From positions 214,741,141 through 214,805,140 of the forward strand of contig NC_061514.1 of NCBI RefSeq assembly GCF_022539505.1: DNA of 64,000 bases. The letters run 5' to 3'. Below are positions 42,401 to 53,262 of this stretch, piece by piece. The notes under the pieces were generated by a model. It ran no database searches, was not told the origin of the DNA, and saw only the letters and a program-made list of their open reading frames with translations. The position numbers and the translations under genes were made by a program. Position 1 is the first letter of the stretch. Each line of letters begins with the position of its first letter. Origin of the DNA: Lolium rigidum. Taxonomy: Eukaryota; Streptophyta; Magnoliopsida; Poales; Poaceae.

Positions 42401-42474
42401 GTACTAGCAAATCCTTGGGACTAGTACAGTGGATGCACATAGACTCCGGATCTCTCCAGGTTCGGGTCGCCACA
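39403..42474 (+). mobile_element. Element D 5' LTR
   Basis: 3072 bp, TGTAACATCCC to GTCGCCACA. TATATAAG at 40151-40158 marks the likely promoter, followed by a gene-like CT/GC-rich leader. Frames of 60-160 codons in the leader on both strands are duplicated in the other LTR and lack domains, so I do not call them genes. The CCCTGCAGGG module is at about 41737-41795. Confidence 0.95.
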
Positions 42475-42476
42475 GA

Positions 42477-42490
42477 TGGTATCAGAGCCA
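42477..42490 (+). other. Primer binding site of element D (tRNA-iMet type)
   Basis: TGGTATCAGAGCCA starts two bases after the LTR end. Confidence 0.95.
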
Positions 42491-42626
42491 TATCGACTCT
42501 AGGTCGTGGCCCTAGGTTTGGAAACCTTAGGAAATATATTTAATGAGTATCTTAAAAAAAAACTTGAATACTCTCATCCATCGAATTCCAAAAGTTTAAT
42601 GATTCTCTTCTTCTTTCAAATTGTAG

Positions 42627-43364
42627 ATGACGTACGACATGTTCACCCAGGAGATTGAGAAGGAAAATGAGTTGGGGAAGCAGTTGCACGCCATGCGTGC
42701 TCATTTGGAGTTGCCCCGCGCTGAGTTCTTTGGGAATAGGCTAGTAAGAGAAGGATTCCCAACCACCTGGGTCATCACCGTCCGGGCACGCGGACGTCAG
42801 AGGTACCCTGAGACTGAAGGCATCAACTTCCGTGCTATTGGCACCACGTGGCAAGATGGATTACAGTCGGCCGCCCAGGAGGCACTAGGACGCGTGAGCC
42901 AACGCCATGCGAGTGAATTGGTAGGCTCTCCCTTCGAGATGTTTGCCAAAAGGGACTCCTATGGGCAGCCGATGGTGTGTTCCCCCTATACCTCAGGATC
43001 CAGGGATATGTACTGTGTTCAATAGCATATCTCAGAGTTGAACCGCTATGGTTCTGAAACAAGGGACGCTCTGGACAGGGAAAGAGAAGACAACAGGATC
43101 TTGCTGGAGGAACGCCGAGCCTTGAAGCGGATGGTTGCTGCGCTCCAAGGGACGGTCGAGCTGCAGAAGGAGAAGATAGAGATACTTGAAGATCGAGTCT
43201 CTACCCTCCAAGAGGAATTGGAGGAAGCTAAAGATGAGGGTGAGAAACTACAGGATCGCCTCGACAATGATGCGCTAATTAGCGATGACGATGACTATGA
43301 GGAGGATCCACAAGATCATGAGAGCGAGCCCGACTATGATGGAGAGGATCCCGATGATAGATGA
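42627..43364 (+). pseudogene. Extra ORF upstream of gag (orf0-like) in element D, one internal stop
   Basis: One frame of 245 codons is broken only by TAG at 43023-43025. The N-terminal half (132 residues) has no domain I recognise. The second half is a clear coiled coil (about 43080-43270; heptads of Leu/Ile/Val such as LEDRVSTLQEELEEAK), ending in a strongly acidic tail. After its stop at 43362 an acidic stretch remains open in another frame to 43422, which suggests a frameshift near the end. Extra ORFs upstream of gag are known in RIRE3/RIRE8-type elements; their role is not established. The long ORF gives no sign of translation control beyond its position after the primer site. Confidence 0.65.
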
Positions 43365-43425
43365 GGAAGAAGAAGACCCTGAAGAGCCTGCCTTTGACCC
43401 TGATAATGATAACGAGGAGTAGTCC

Positions 43426-43677
43426 GTTAGCACCCCTTTGAATAAATAAATGTTAGCTTGCTTCGATTCGTTTTAGACGACATTACCAAATTGCGGGATG
43501 TTCGATTTAGTGTGCGGATTTATGGTTTGTAATTTCGAAATTTATTTGGATTTGGTTTATTTATGAGTTGTTGTTGCTTATTTGTGCATTCCATGAGGGT
43601 AGTAAAAAAAAAAAAAAAAACTACACGCACTTCTGTCTCTTTGATGTGTATCCTTATGTTATTCACATATCCAACAG
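43426..43677 (+). other. Spacer between orf0 and gag with A17 tract
   Basis: Non-coding AT-rich spacer with a run of about 17 A near 43604-43620, before the gag ATG at 43678. Confidence 0.6.
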
Positions 43678-46600
43678 ATGGTTCGCAACAACGAAGTGTC
43701 TCCAGCCATGGAGCAACTACTCCACGCTCAGGCCCAGTTGGTGCAGCTTCTGACCCAACATCTGAACCAGAACAATAATAACAACAACAATCCCCCACCG
43801 CCACCACCTCCTACTGATCTATTGACCCGCTTCTTGCGACTCAAGCCTCCCACTTTCTCAAGCTCTGCTGAGCCCATTGATGCTGATGATTGGCTCCGCA
43901 CTATTTCCAACAAGCTTGACACTGTACAGTGCTCGGAGCCGGAGAAGGTTCTCTATGCAACTCACCAACTGGAGGGTCCAGCTGCAGCTTGGTGGGACAA
44001 CTACAAACTCTCCATCGCTGATATCAACAATGTCACTTGGGATGATTTCAAGAAGGCCTTTCGTGACTATCATGTGCCGACAGGGCTTATATCTTTGAAG
44101 AAGAAAGAGTTCCGCGCGCTACGTCAAGGCTCGCGCACCGTGGCAGAATACCTGGATATCTTCAACAAGCTTGCTCGCTACTCTCCGGATGATGTGGCCG
44201 ATGATGAGAGTAGGCAAGAGAGGTTCCTTGATGGTCTGAATGATGATCTCTCTTTCCAGTTGACTTCCGGTGACTTTAAAACGTGCCAGGCGCTGATCAA
44301 CAAGGCAATCAAACTGGAAGGGAAGCAGAAGGAGATTGATAACCGCAAGAGGAAGGCTGGGTTCCACAAGTCCGAGCATAGGTTCCATCCTAAGCCTCGC
44401 ACCTCTCCACCACCACCTGCCAAGTTCCATGGGTCCTCAGCTTATCAGGGTTCTGGACATCGTCACTCCCAGGGACACCATGGACACAAGCATCACAAGG
44501 ACGGTGGTAGCCATGGCCACAGTTCAAAGAATGCAGCATCTACTCAGCCAAAGGATCTATCCAAAATCACTTGCTACAGGTGCCGCAACCCTGGTCATTT
44601 TGCGAACATGTGCCCTGAAGCTGAAGAAACTGGGGATCAAAGTGCTAAGAAACCAAACCCATTCGTGAAGGGCAAGCTCAACCATGTGACAGCCGAGGAG
44701 GCACACGATGCATCTGATGTGATACTTGGTACGTTCTCCATAAATTCTATTCCAGCTACAATCCTTTTTGATACCGGTGCAACACACTCCTTCATCTCTA
44801 GATCATTCGTGGATAGACATGGGTTAGCTACTAAAAATCTTAGGTCACCCATGCTAATAAAGTCTCCTGGAGCCGAAATGAAAGCTTCCCAAGAATGCCC
44901 TCAGACTCAACTAGTTATCGGTCGTACTACCTTCCCCTCCGACCTTATAGTCCTGGAATCACGAGGGTTAGATGTTATACTGGGTATGGATTGGTTAGCC
45001 AGATTTAAAGGGCAAGTAGATTGCGCCAATAAAACCATCACACTGACCAACCCTCAGGGCAAGAGAGTAAAGTATAAGGCAAGGGCCCCAAACCCCAAGA
45101 GGATTGGAGTACACACACTTAAGGTGGATGGCGTAGGAGAAGTATGGATTGTGCAGGAGTATCCGGATGTTTTCCCGGAAGATCTACCAGGCATGCCACC
45201 CGAACGGGATATCGAGTTCATGATTGAATTGGCACCGGGTACGGGACCAATATCCAAAAGGCCTTATCGGATGCCTGCAAATGAATTGGCAGAATTGAAG
45301 AAGCAAATCCGAGAGTTGCAGGAGAAAGGGTACGTTCGTCCGAGTTCCTCACCATGGGGAGCCCCTGTGCTCTTCGTGAAGAAGAAGGACAGTAGTTTGA
45401 GGATGTGTGTTGACTATCGTTCCCTGAACGAAGTCACCATCAAGAACAAGTACCCCTTGCCGAGGATTGATGACCTCTTCGATCAATTGAAGGGGGCAAC
45501 TATATTCTCAAAGATAGACCTACGGTCTGGCTACCATCAGTTGAGGATACGTGAGCAAGATATTCCCAAGACAGCTTTTTCGACCCGATATGGGTTATAT
45601 GAGTTCACTGTGATGTCGTTTGGCCTGACCAATGCACCGGCCTACTTCATGAACATGATGAATAAGGTCTTTATGGAGTTTTTGGACAAGTTCGTTGTGG
45701 TCTTCATAGATGACATACTTATTTATTCCAAGAACAAGGAAGAACACGAGGCACACCTCCGTATGGTCTTAGACAAGCTCCGTGAGCACAAACTCTATGC
45801 TAAGTTCAGCAAATGTGAGTTTTGGCTGAAGGAGGTGGCGTTTTTGGGGCATATTGTGTCTGGCAAGGGAGTGGCCGTTGACCCCTCCAAGGTGGAAGCT
45901 GTAATGGAGTGGAAATCTCCTAAATCAGTGTCAGAAATCCGGAGTTTCCTAGGACTCGCCGGCTATTATCGGCGGTTCATAGAGAATTTCTCAAAGATTG
46001 CCAAACCCATGACTCAATTATTGAAGAAGGAGAAGAAGTATGAATGGACTGAGGCATGCGAAGAAGGGTTTCAGGAGTTGAAGAGACGGTTGGTCTCAGC
46101 CCCAATCTTGGTATTGCCGGACACTCATAAGGACTTCCAAGTCTATTGTGATGCATCCCGCCAAGGGCTTGGTTGCGTCTTGATGCAAGAAGGGAAGGTT
46201 GTGGCCTATGCATCGCGACAGCTTCGACCTCATGAGATGAATTATCCAACCCATGATTTGGAGTTAGCAGCTGTTGTTCACGCTTTGAAGATCTGGCGCC
46301 ATTACCTCATTGGTAATCGATGTGAGATTTTCACGGATCATAAAAGCCTAAAGTATATCTTCACCCAGTCCGAATTGAATCTCAGGCAGCGGAGATGGCT
46401 CGAGCTCATCAAGGACTATGATGTGGGTATTCATTACCATCCAGGAAAGGCAAATGTGGTCGCGGATGCTCTCAGTAGGAAGAGTTATTGTAATGCTATC
46501 ATGACCACAGAGACCACAGAAGAACTATGTGAACATTTCATGGGGCTCAGCCTTGAAGTTGTACCTCGAGGGTATGTTGCAGCGTTGGAGGTGCAATCCA

Positions 46601-48138
46601 CCTTACTGGATAGGATTAGAGAAGCCCAAGGAAAGGACGAGGACTTTGATAAGATCAAGTTGAATATGAGGGAAGGAAAAGCTCAGGATTTCACAGAAGA
46701 TGAGCATGGTACCATTTGGTTTAGTGGCCGTATATATATACCTCGAGACCCGGAGATCAAGAAGGTGATTTTGCAGGAGGCTCATGATTCAGCATACTCA
46801 ATCCATCCTGGGAACACCAAAATGTATTTGGATTTGAAGGAGAGGTTTTGGTGGGTGAGTATGAAGCGTGAGATTGCAGAGTATATTTCCAAATGTGATG
46901 TATGTCAGCGAGTGAAGGCTGAGCATCAACGACCAGCAGGCTTACTCCAGCCACTACCAATCCCAGAGTGGAAGTGGGAGGAGATTGGCATGGATTTCAT
47001 CACTGGGCTGCCAAGAACCCGCTCAGGGTTCGACTCCATATGGGTGGTCGTTGATAGGCTCACGAAGGTGGCGCACTTCATTCCAGTGAAGACAACTTTT
47101 GACAGTGCACGTTTAGCCAAGCTATACATGTCCAGAATCGTGTGCTTACATGGAGTACCAAAGAAGATTGTGTCAAATCGTGGGTCACAATTCACATCAA
47201 GGTTCTGGCAGAGTTTACATGAGGCTTTGGGCACTAGGCTTAATTTTAGTACATCGTATCACCCACAGACTGATGGCCAAACAGAGCGAGTGAACCAGAT
47301 TTTGGAGGATATGTTGAGGGTGTGCGCTTTGGATTATGGGTCCAGTTGGGATGATAACCTACCGTATGCTGAGTTCTCCTATAATAATAGCTACCAAGCT
47401 AGCCTACAGATGTCCCCGTTTGAGGCATTATATGGGAGGAAATGCAGGACACCGCTTATGTGGGATGAAGTGGGAGAGCGCCAGCTTTTTGGTCCTGATT
47501 TGATAAGGGATGCTGAGGAAAAGGTTAAGCTAATTAAGGATAGATTAAAGATTGCTCAGTCAAGACAGAAGAGCTATGCCGATCCCAAGAGGAAGGAAGT
47601 TTTATTCGAGGTGGGTAAGAAGGCATACCTTCGTGTTACCCCACTTCGAGGGGTCAAGAGGTTCGGCGTAAGAGGAAAGCTAGCACCACGATATGTGGGC
47701 CCGTATACCATTCTTGCTCAGAAGGGAGAAGTAGCCTTTCAACTAGAATTACCAGCAGAATTATCAGCGGTGCATGATGTGTTCCACGTATCTCAATTGA
47801 GGAAGTGTTATTCTGATGAGGTAGGGGAGCCACCTCGGGACACGATCCCCATTGATGCCATTCAGTTGGACAAGGATCTCACCTATAAGGAGCAACCTAT
47901 CAAAATTCTTGAAACGGCGGAGCGAATCACTCGCACCAAGACTATTAGATTGTCTAAGGTACAATGGAGTAACCACACCGAGGAAGAGTCTACTTGGGAG
48001 CGAGAGGAAGATCTAAAGGCCGATCACCCACACCTGTTTCCTAGCCGACGATCTCGGACGGAATCTTGGGGATTGCATGAGATTCATCTTAAGGGGGAGA
48101 GGTTTGTAACATCCCAATTTTCACAAATAGGATGTTAA
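43678..48138 (+). CDS. Gag-Pol polyprotein of element D (Gag, zinc knuckle, PR, RT, RNase H, INT, chromodomain)
   Basis: A single 1486-codon frame. Gag domain is at about residues 65-210, with a CCHC knuckle at 299-312 ([14 protein letters not shown]). Protease Asp is at 365 ([10 protein letters not shown]). RT is at about 500-720, with IDD at 677-679. RNase H starts around Asp 825, and its THDLELAAV and FTDHKSLKY motifs follow. The integrase HHCC finger is at about 1036-1080. The catalytic triad reads D1106 (MDFITG), N1167 ([10 protein letters not shown], codon AAT at 47176-47178) and E1203 (GQTERVNQ). In A the middle residue is Asp, so D has lost the second catalytic acid and its integrase is predicted inactive. 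A chromodomain at about 1405-1455 is thought to guide integration to heterochromatin. The start is the first ATG before the Gag domain. The stop falls 34 bases inside the 3' LTR, so the polypurine tract is translated. Confidence 0.95.
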   Translation: MVRNNEVSPAMEQLLHAQAQLVQLLTQHLNQNNNNNNNPPPPPPPTDLLTRFLRLKPPTFSSSAEPIDADDWLRTISNKLDTVQCSEPEKVLYATHQLEGPAAAWWDNYKLSIADINNVTWDDFKKAFRDYHVPTGLISLKKKEFRALRQGSRTVAEYLDIFNKLARYSPDDVADDESRQERFLDGLNDDLSFQLTSGDFKTCQALINKAIKLEGKQKEIDNRKRKAGFHKSEHRFHPKPRTSPPPPAKFHGSSAYQGSGHRHSQGHHGHKHHKDGGSHGHSSKNAASTQPKDLSKITCYRCRNPGHFANMCPEAEETGDQSAKKPNPFVKGKLNHVTAEEAHDASDVILGTFSINSIPATILFDTGATHSFISRSFVDRHGLATKNLRSPMLIKSPGAEMKASQECPQTQLVIGRTTFPSDLIVLESRGLDVILGMDWLARFKGQVDCANKTITLTNPQGKRVKYKARAPNPKRIGVHTLKVDGVGEVWIVQEYPDVFPEDLPGMPPERDIEFMIELAPGTGPISKRPYRMPANELAELKKQIRELQEKGYVRPSSSPWGAPVLFVKKKDSSLRMCVDYRSLNEVTIKNKYPLPRIDDLFDQLKGATIFSKIDLRSGYHQLRIREQDIPKTAFSTRYGLYEFTVMSFGLTNAPAYFMNMMNKVFMEFLDKFVVVFIDDILIYSKNKEEHEAHLRMVLDKLREHKLYAKFSKCEFWLKEVAFLGHIVSGKGVAVDPSKVEAVMEWKSPKSVSEIRSFLGLAGYYRRFIENFSKIAKPMTQLLKKEKKYEWTEACEEGFQELKRRLVSAPILVLPDTHKDFQVYCDASRQGLGCVLMQEGKVVAYASRQLRPHEMNYPTHDLELAAVVHALKIWRHYLIGNRCEIFTDHKSLKYIFTQSELNLRQRRWLELIKDYDVGIHYHPGKANVVADALSRKSYCNAIMTTETTEELCEHFMGLSLEVVPRGYVAALEVQSTLLDRIREAQGKDEDFDKIKLNMREGKAQDFTEDEHGTIWFSGRIYIPRDPEIKKVILQEAHDSAYSIHPGNTKMYLDLKERFWWVSMKREIAEYISKCDVCQRVKAEHQRPAGLLQPLPIPEWKWEEIGMDFITGLPRTRSGFDSIWVVVDRLTKVAHFIPVKTTFDSARLAKLYMSRIVCLHGVPKKIVSNRGSQFTSRFWQSLHEALGTRLNFSTSYHPQTDGQTERVNQILEDMLRVCALDYGSSWDDNLPYAEFSYNNSYQASLQMSPFEALYGRKCRTPLMWDEVGERQLFGPDLIRDAEEKVKLIKDRLKIAQSRQKSYADPKRKEVLFEVGKKAYLRVTPLRGVKRFGVRGKLAPRYVGPYTILAQKGEVAFQLELPAELSAVHDVFHVSQLRKCYSDEVGEPPRDTIPIDAIQLDKDLTYKEQPIKILETAERITRTKTIRLSKVQWSNHTEEESTWEREEDLKADHPHLFPSRRSRTESWGLHEIHLKGERFVTSQFSQIGC
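48091..48104 (+). other. Polypurine tract of element D
   Basis: AAGGGGGAGAGGTT immediately precedes the 3' LTR. Confidence 0.9.
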
Positions 48139-51100
48139 TAAATCATGCATATAAGTATAGGCATTGTTTTATTTGATTGCATTTGGATTTAGTGAATGTT
48201 CTGAAAACTTTTAAATTATTCGAGAGCGAGGGAATAAAATGACTTTCCCAAAGGTTTGCAAAGAAAATGTATTTATAAATTTTCATTTAAGTTGTAAACA
48301 AGTTTCCCTAAGCCCTATACACATAGTTTGATTTTACAGATTTTCCCTGATTTTTTTTCGGAATAAAAGTTGAGGCTAAAAACCTTGTCAAATCATAAAT
48401 ACAAAGGAAAGATACAGAAATAAAGTTTGTACCTGCACCTAAACTACTCTCACGTACGCATGGTGGACACCATGTCTTGGCTGCACCGAATCGAGCTAGC
48501 GAGCCAGCCGCATCGGACCCTTTTCTCCCTATTCTTTCTTATTCTTTCTATCTTACCGAACATAGTAGCTGGCCCACATGTCAGCAGGCAGCTCACGGAA
48601 CGGGCAGAGTGCATCATGGTTTGTCTTCAACCTCCTGCCCGCCGCCGCGTTTCTCCCGGCGAGGACGCGCGCTCCTCCCGCAACCCCCGCGCGTCCAGGT
48701 GAGGTGCACCTGGAGAAGGTGAACTTCCGCCGCCTTATCCTCAGCGCCCGAGGCCTATCCCTCTCCCTCCGCATCGCTATCTCCCGAGAAACCACCGCGA
48801 GTACGTCGGCCGCCGCCGCTCAATCCGCCTTGGTCGCTCGTCCCCTGGGCCTATATAAGAGACCCCCGAGACCTCCTTGACCCCCACAACACCACGCCCC
48901 ACTCCCATCTCCCCTCGGGCTCCCAGTAGCCCGAATTTTGTCGAGGAGCTGCCGCCGTTTTCTCCGACGCCGGCGACGATTTCCGTCGCGGTAAAGGTTG
49001 CCTCGCCGTTCTAACGCCTCCCTGGTCGTTTCCGCGTCCTTCCACGCCTCCCTAATGCCCTCTTTCTTCCATAGGAGCTCGGAAGCATCCGCGGCAACGG
49101 GAGACGAACACGCCGGCGCCGCGGACGTTGCTCTCGTCGCTTTCCAACCTCGCCGGAACCAGCTGACCACCGGTGGAGCTCCGTCACGTCTACAAGCATC
49201 GCCTCCAAGCCTCGCCCAAACCATCCGACGTCTGCAGCTCCGTTTCCGTCCACGACCGAAGTTGCAAAATCCCTTGCCGGACACACATCGTGAGCACATC
49301 CACGTATTCCCTTGTCTTTTCTTTTTCTTTGCTTCTGTTCCTAGTTTCAGCCTAGTTCAGATCATAGACGTAGGGCTAGTGTAAATTCCTGTAACTCTGC
49401 ACGAGTAGATACTGATAGCCTGAACCCAAATTTCTGCAGTAGCTTCATAAACTAAAATACTTTAAAAAAAAAAAAAATTTACTAACTTCTCTTTTCAAAC
49501 TAAATAAAGTTGTTCTAGCTCAAACTTAAGTTGGAAGCTATTTTGTCCGTACCAACATAGCCGCGAACCCTTTTTCGACCATTCTCCGTCCTAAGCCTAA
49601 ACTATAATGAAAGGACTAAAATTTTGGATAATAAAATCCACCGCAGTAATAATTTTGTAGAGTTTTCATTGCATGTTTCAAGTTGGTTCTTTTATTCCAA
49701 TGGTTGTTTACGCGATGTTTTTAATTTACGTTAGATTGTCCGGACTGCGAGGGCGATACTCAGGAAGAAGTAGGAGGTCACTGCTAGTTACATCTACATG
49801 TCTATCCCATTTATTTTTGCTATGCTATTTTGATTATAAAAGTAGGAATGCATGCGATAGTTTTATTTTGTTAGCCAAGTATTTTTAGAAATGGCGATGT
49901 TTTATAGTTATGTCCTATGGTAGAAATAAGCCGTAGGGATTATCACCCACTTTGTAACCTTAGGTAAATATATGCTAGATTAAGTTCAAGTAAAGTTTTG
50001 AACTATATAGTTATGCTTAGTCATGCTAAAATAAAATCCGTTGGGGGTTCAAATGAAATAATGTTTACGAAATAGAAATGGTTTGTGAAATGTGTTTACC
50101 AAATTAAAATGTAAAATTATTTCATCCTGGGCGGAGTGGTATGATGGGTCATCGCGTGTGGAGCTGTGTGCTCAAATTGGTTGGGTTCGCCGCCCAGGGA
50201 CCCCTAAAAGAACAAATTCATGTTTAGAATTGCTCAGTTGTTTCGTGCAACCACATGTCATATGGGCTCTGGCTTGGTTGATTATCTTGTGGAAACCTAC
50301 TTAAGGACCGTCATCGGTATGAGACTTTGTGTCTATTTTGGAGCGGGCGTGCCCGGAAATAAGTAGTTAGCCATTTGGGAAAGACCTCGGCATAACCTTC
50401 GGGTTGTGCCATGTGGTGAAAGTGTGCAACCCCTGCAGGGTGTAGAACTAATCGATTAGCCGTGCCCACGGTTACGGGCGAAGCTGAGTAACCTTTACCT
50501 GAAGATGTCTCTTCTCAACTTTGTCTTTCTAAACATAAATTAAATTTCAAACCCTATGTCCATGTGTCGTTCATAGGTGGGATTTTGGGGAAAGCCCTGT
50601 GTTCGTGTGTCGCTCACGGGTACTTTCATCTAGGCTAGTTGGACTGTGTGACCTCTAGTCATATATTACTTGATAAAATTGTTTATTAAAGATAGGACGA
50701 GTTAGAACTTTGGAAATGTTAAAATGTGATTTATTGATGTAAAATATTGTTTTGCGCAAATGTTAAACCTATAGCCATTTCCTTTGATATCCCTAAGCAT
50801 GTAGAAATAGGTATATTATTGCATTGGTGTAACTTGCCACACATTCAAAGTGTTGACCACTCTCGTGGCTGCAACGTCTCATGTTGCAAAGTTGTTCCGA
50901 TGACGAGTGAGATACGATGTTAGGGTCACGATGCTCCGGCCGATTGCCCGTGGCACATTTGCCGGATTCGCCGCTTTATTTGTCTTCCGCTGTTCATTTT
51001 GGCCTACGGGCAGTTATGTAATAAATAACTATGTATCGGATTTGATGCGTTGTAATAATGATATGACTGTGATATTTATCTCGTGAATGTGCGTACAAGC

Positions 51101-51166
51101 AAATCCTTGGGACTAGTACAGTGGATGCACATAGACCCCGGATCTCTCCAGGTTCGGGTCGCCACA
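48105..51166 (+). mobile_element. Element D 3' LTR
   Basis: 3062 bp, matching the 5' LTR. The first about 515 bp look identical; a patch at about 48621-48738 is clearly diverged from 39919-40037; the rest differs by scattered changes, a poly-A length change and a 6-bp indel near 49783. Confidence 0.95.
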
Positions 51167-51171
51167 ATCAA
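51167..51171 (+). repeat. Target site duplication of D, right copy (ATCAA)
   Basis: ATCAA follows GTCGCCACA and continues into GTTGAATGC of the tandem repeat unit. Confidence 0.95.
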
Positions 51172-52683
51172 GTTGAATGCTGCTTACTATATATGACATT
51201 AGAAGGCTATGTGCTTTGGTTTTTCATTTTTTTTTGATTTTTTGAATTTTTATGCCCATTTGAGTCTTGGTCAAATCCTAGGTTTGACCAAGATTTAAAC
51301 AAGTTTAAAACATGAAAATGAAAAGGTAAGCCTTGATCCTTCTTAGTCACTCTAAAATGAAGATTTGCGGGGGGTTCTTGAAATTTCCATGTTTGAAACC
51401 CAAAACCATTTCTCTTCATGCTTGACTTCATAAGACATAGTTAAGGGTTAGGGGTAGATACATGCTTTTATGTTTTGAATATGTCTAGACCTTGTTCATC
51501 AACTTGAATGCTTACTATATATATATGACATAAGAAGCTAGGCTATGTGCTTTGGTTTTCGTTTTTTGATTTTTTTGAATGTTTATGCCCATTTGAATCT
51601 TGGTCAAATCCTAGGTTTGACCAAGATTTAAGCAAGTTTAAAACACATGAAAATGAAAAGGTAAGAATGGATCCTTCTTAGTCATTCTAAAATGAAGCTT
51701 TTCGGGGGTTCTTGAAATCTCAATGTTTGAAACCCAAAACCACTTCTCTTCATGGTTGACTTCATAAGACAGAGTTTAGGGTTAGGGGTAGATACATGAT
51801 TTGCCAGGTTTGAATATGTCTAGATCTTGTTTATCAACTTGAATGCTTACTATATGACATAAGAAGACTATGTGCTTTTGTTTTTCATTCTTCTAATTTT
51901 TTTGAATTTTATGCCCATTTCAATCTTGGTCAAATCCTAGGTTTGACCAGGATTTAAACAAGTATAAAATATGAAAACGAAAAGGTAAGCCTGGATCCTT
52001 CTTAGTCACTCTAAAATGAAGCAGCTTTTGGGATGTTCTTGAAATTTTCATGTTTGAAACCCAAAACCACTTCTCTTCATGATTGACTTCATAAGACAGA
52101 GTTTAGTGTTAGGGGTAGATACATGATTTGTCTAGTTTGAATATGTCTAGACCTTGTTTATCAACTTGAATTCTTACTTTATGACATAAGAAGGCTATGT
52201 GCTTTGGTTTTTCATTTTTCTGATTTTTTTGAATTTTATGCCCATTAGAATCTTGGTCAAATACTAGCTAGGTTAATTTGACCAAGATTGAAAGAAGTTT
52301 AAAACATGAAAATGAAAAGGTTTGCCTCGATCCTTCTTACTCACTCTAAAATTAAGCTTTTGGGAAGTTTTTGAAATTTCCATGTTTGAAACCAAAACCA
52401 CTTCTCTTCATGCTTGACTTCATAAGACATAGTTAAGGGTTAGGGGGTAGATACATGCTTTTTTATGTTTTGAATATGTCTAGACCTTGTTCATCAACTT
52501 GAAGGCTTACTATATATATATGACATAAGAAGGCTATGTGCTTTAGTTTTTTATTTTTTTCATTTTTTTGAATTTTGTGCCCATTTGAATCTTGGTCAAA
52601 TACTAGCTAGGTTTGACCAAGATTTAAACAATTTTAAGACATGAAAATGAAAAGGAAAGCCTGGATCTTTTCTAGTCACTCTA
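51172..52683 (+). repeat. Tandem repeat block 2, units of about 330 bp, over 4 copies
   Basis: Same unit and orientation as block 1. The landmark motif occurs near 51387, 51720, 52048 and 52380 (spacings 333, 328, 332). The block ends at the LTR of C; CTCTA (52679-52683) is the candidate target duplication of C. Confidence 0.92.
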
Positions 52684-53243
52684 TGTTGTGGGTATACTTC
52701 ATGGGTGTACCATCGACAGTGCCTAGATCCGGCAAGCCCGGGTGGCCCATAGATGGTGATGTGGCATGTGCCCCATCGGGCGGCCCGATTCTGTCGTTGA
52801 TCCTGAAGGATGAAGTCCGGCCCAGGAGAGGGAAGCCGGATCCAACCGACCTTTGGAGGAACCCGGATCCATGGAGGCCCATTAGGAACCCGGATCCGGT
52901 ATGACGTATAAGGAAAGGCGGATCCTTGACGTACACGGCAAGACATTGTACCGTAGTTAGGCAACCTGTAATCCGGCTAGGACTCTCCATGTAAACCCTA
53001 GATCCGTGCGCCTTTATAAGCCGGATCCCGGGAGCCCTAGAGGCACAACCACAACTCACTGTAACAACGCGAAAGCGCCCAGATAATTCCAGACAAGCAG
53101 CAGTAGGCCCTGTCATGTGCAGGTGTTCCGAAGCTGGGTAAATCGCGTACCACCGTCCCGTGTGCACTCCGCCCTATGGCCCCTACTTCTTCTCCCTCTC
53201 GTGAGGATCCCTCCTCCGAGGTACCGTCGATTAGGCAACGACA
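52684..53243 (+). mobile_element. Element C 5' LTR
   Basis: 560 bp, from TGTTGTGGGTATAC to GGCAACGACA. TTTATAAG at 53013-53020 is the probable TATA box. The right border is fixed by the primer site. Confidence 0.85.
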
Positions 53244-53244
53244 G

Positions 53245-53262
53245 TTGGCGCCCACCGTGGGG
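53245..53262 (+). other. Primer binding site of element C
   Basis: TTGGCGCCCACCGTGGGG starts one base after the LTR. This TGGCGCC-type site is common in Tat-lineage elements and differs from the tRNA-iMet type of A and D. I do not assign the tRNA. Confidence 0.85.

Larger units (their letters stand above)
39403..51166 (+). mobile_element. Element D: complete Tekay-like chromovirus
   Basis: 11,764 bp with paired LTRs (39403-42474 and 48105-51166), TSD ATCAA, tRNA-iMet-type primer site, an extra ORF, an uninterrupted gag-pol frame and a polypurine tract. It inserted into a tandem repeat unit. Apart from one patch, the LTRs differ by about 20 changes over about 2.95 kb by eye, so insertion was recent. 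It looks nearly intact but carries an inactivating-looking integrase change and a stop in the extra ORF. The extra ORF plus long LTRs recall the rice elements RIRE3 and RIRE8. Confidence 0.95.
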
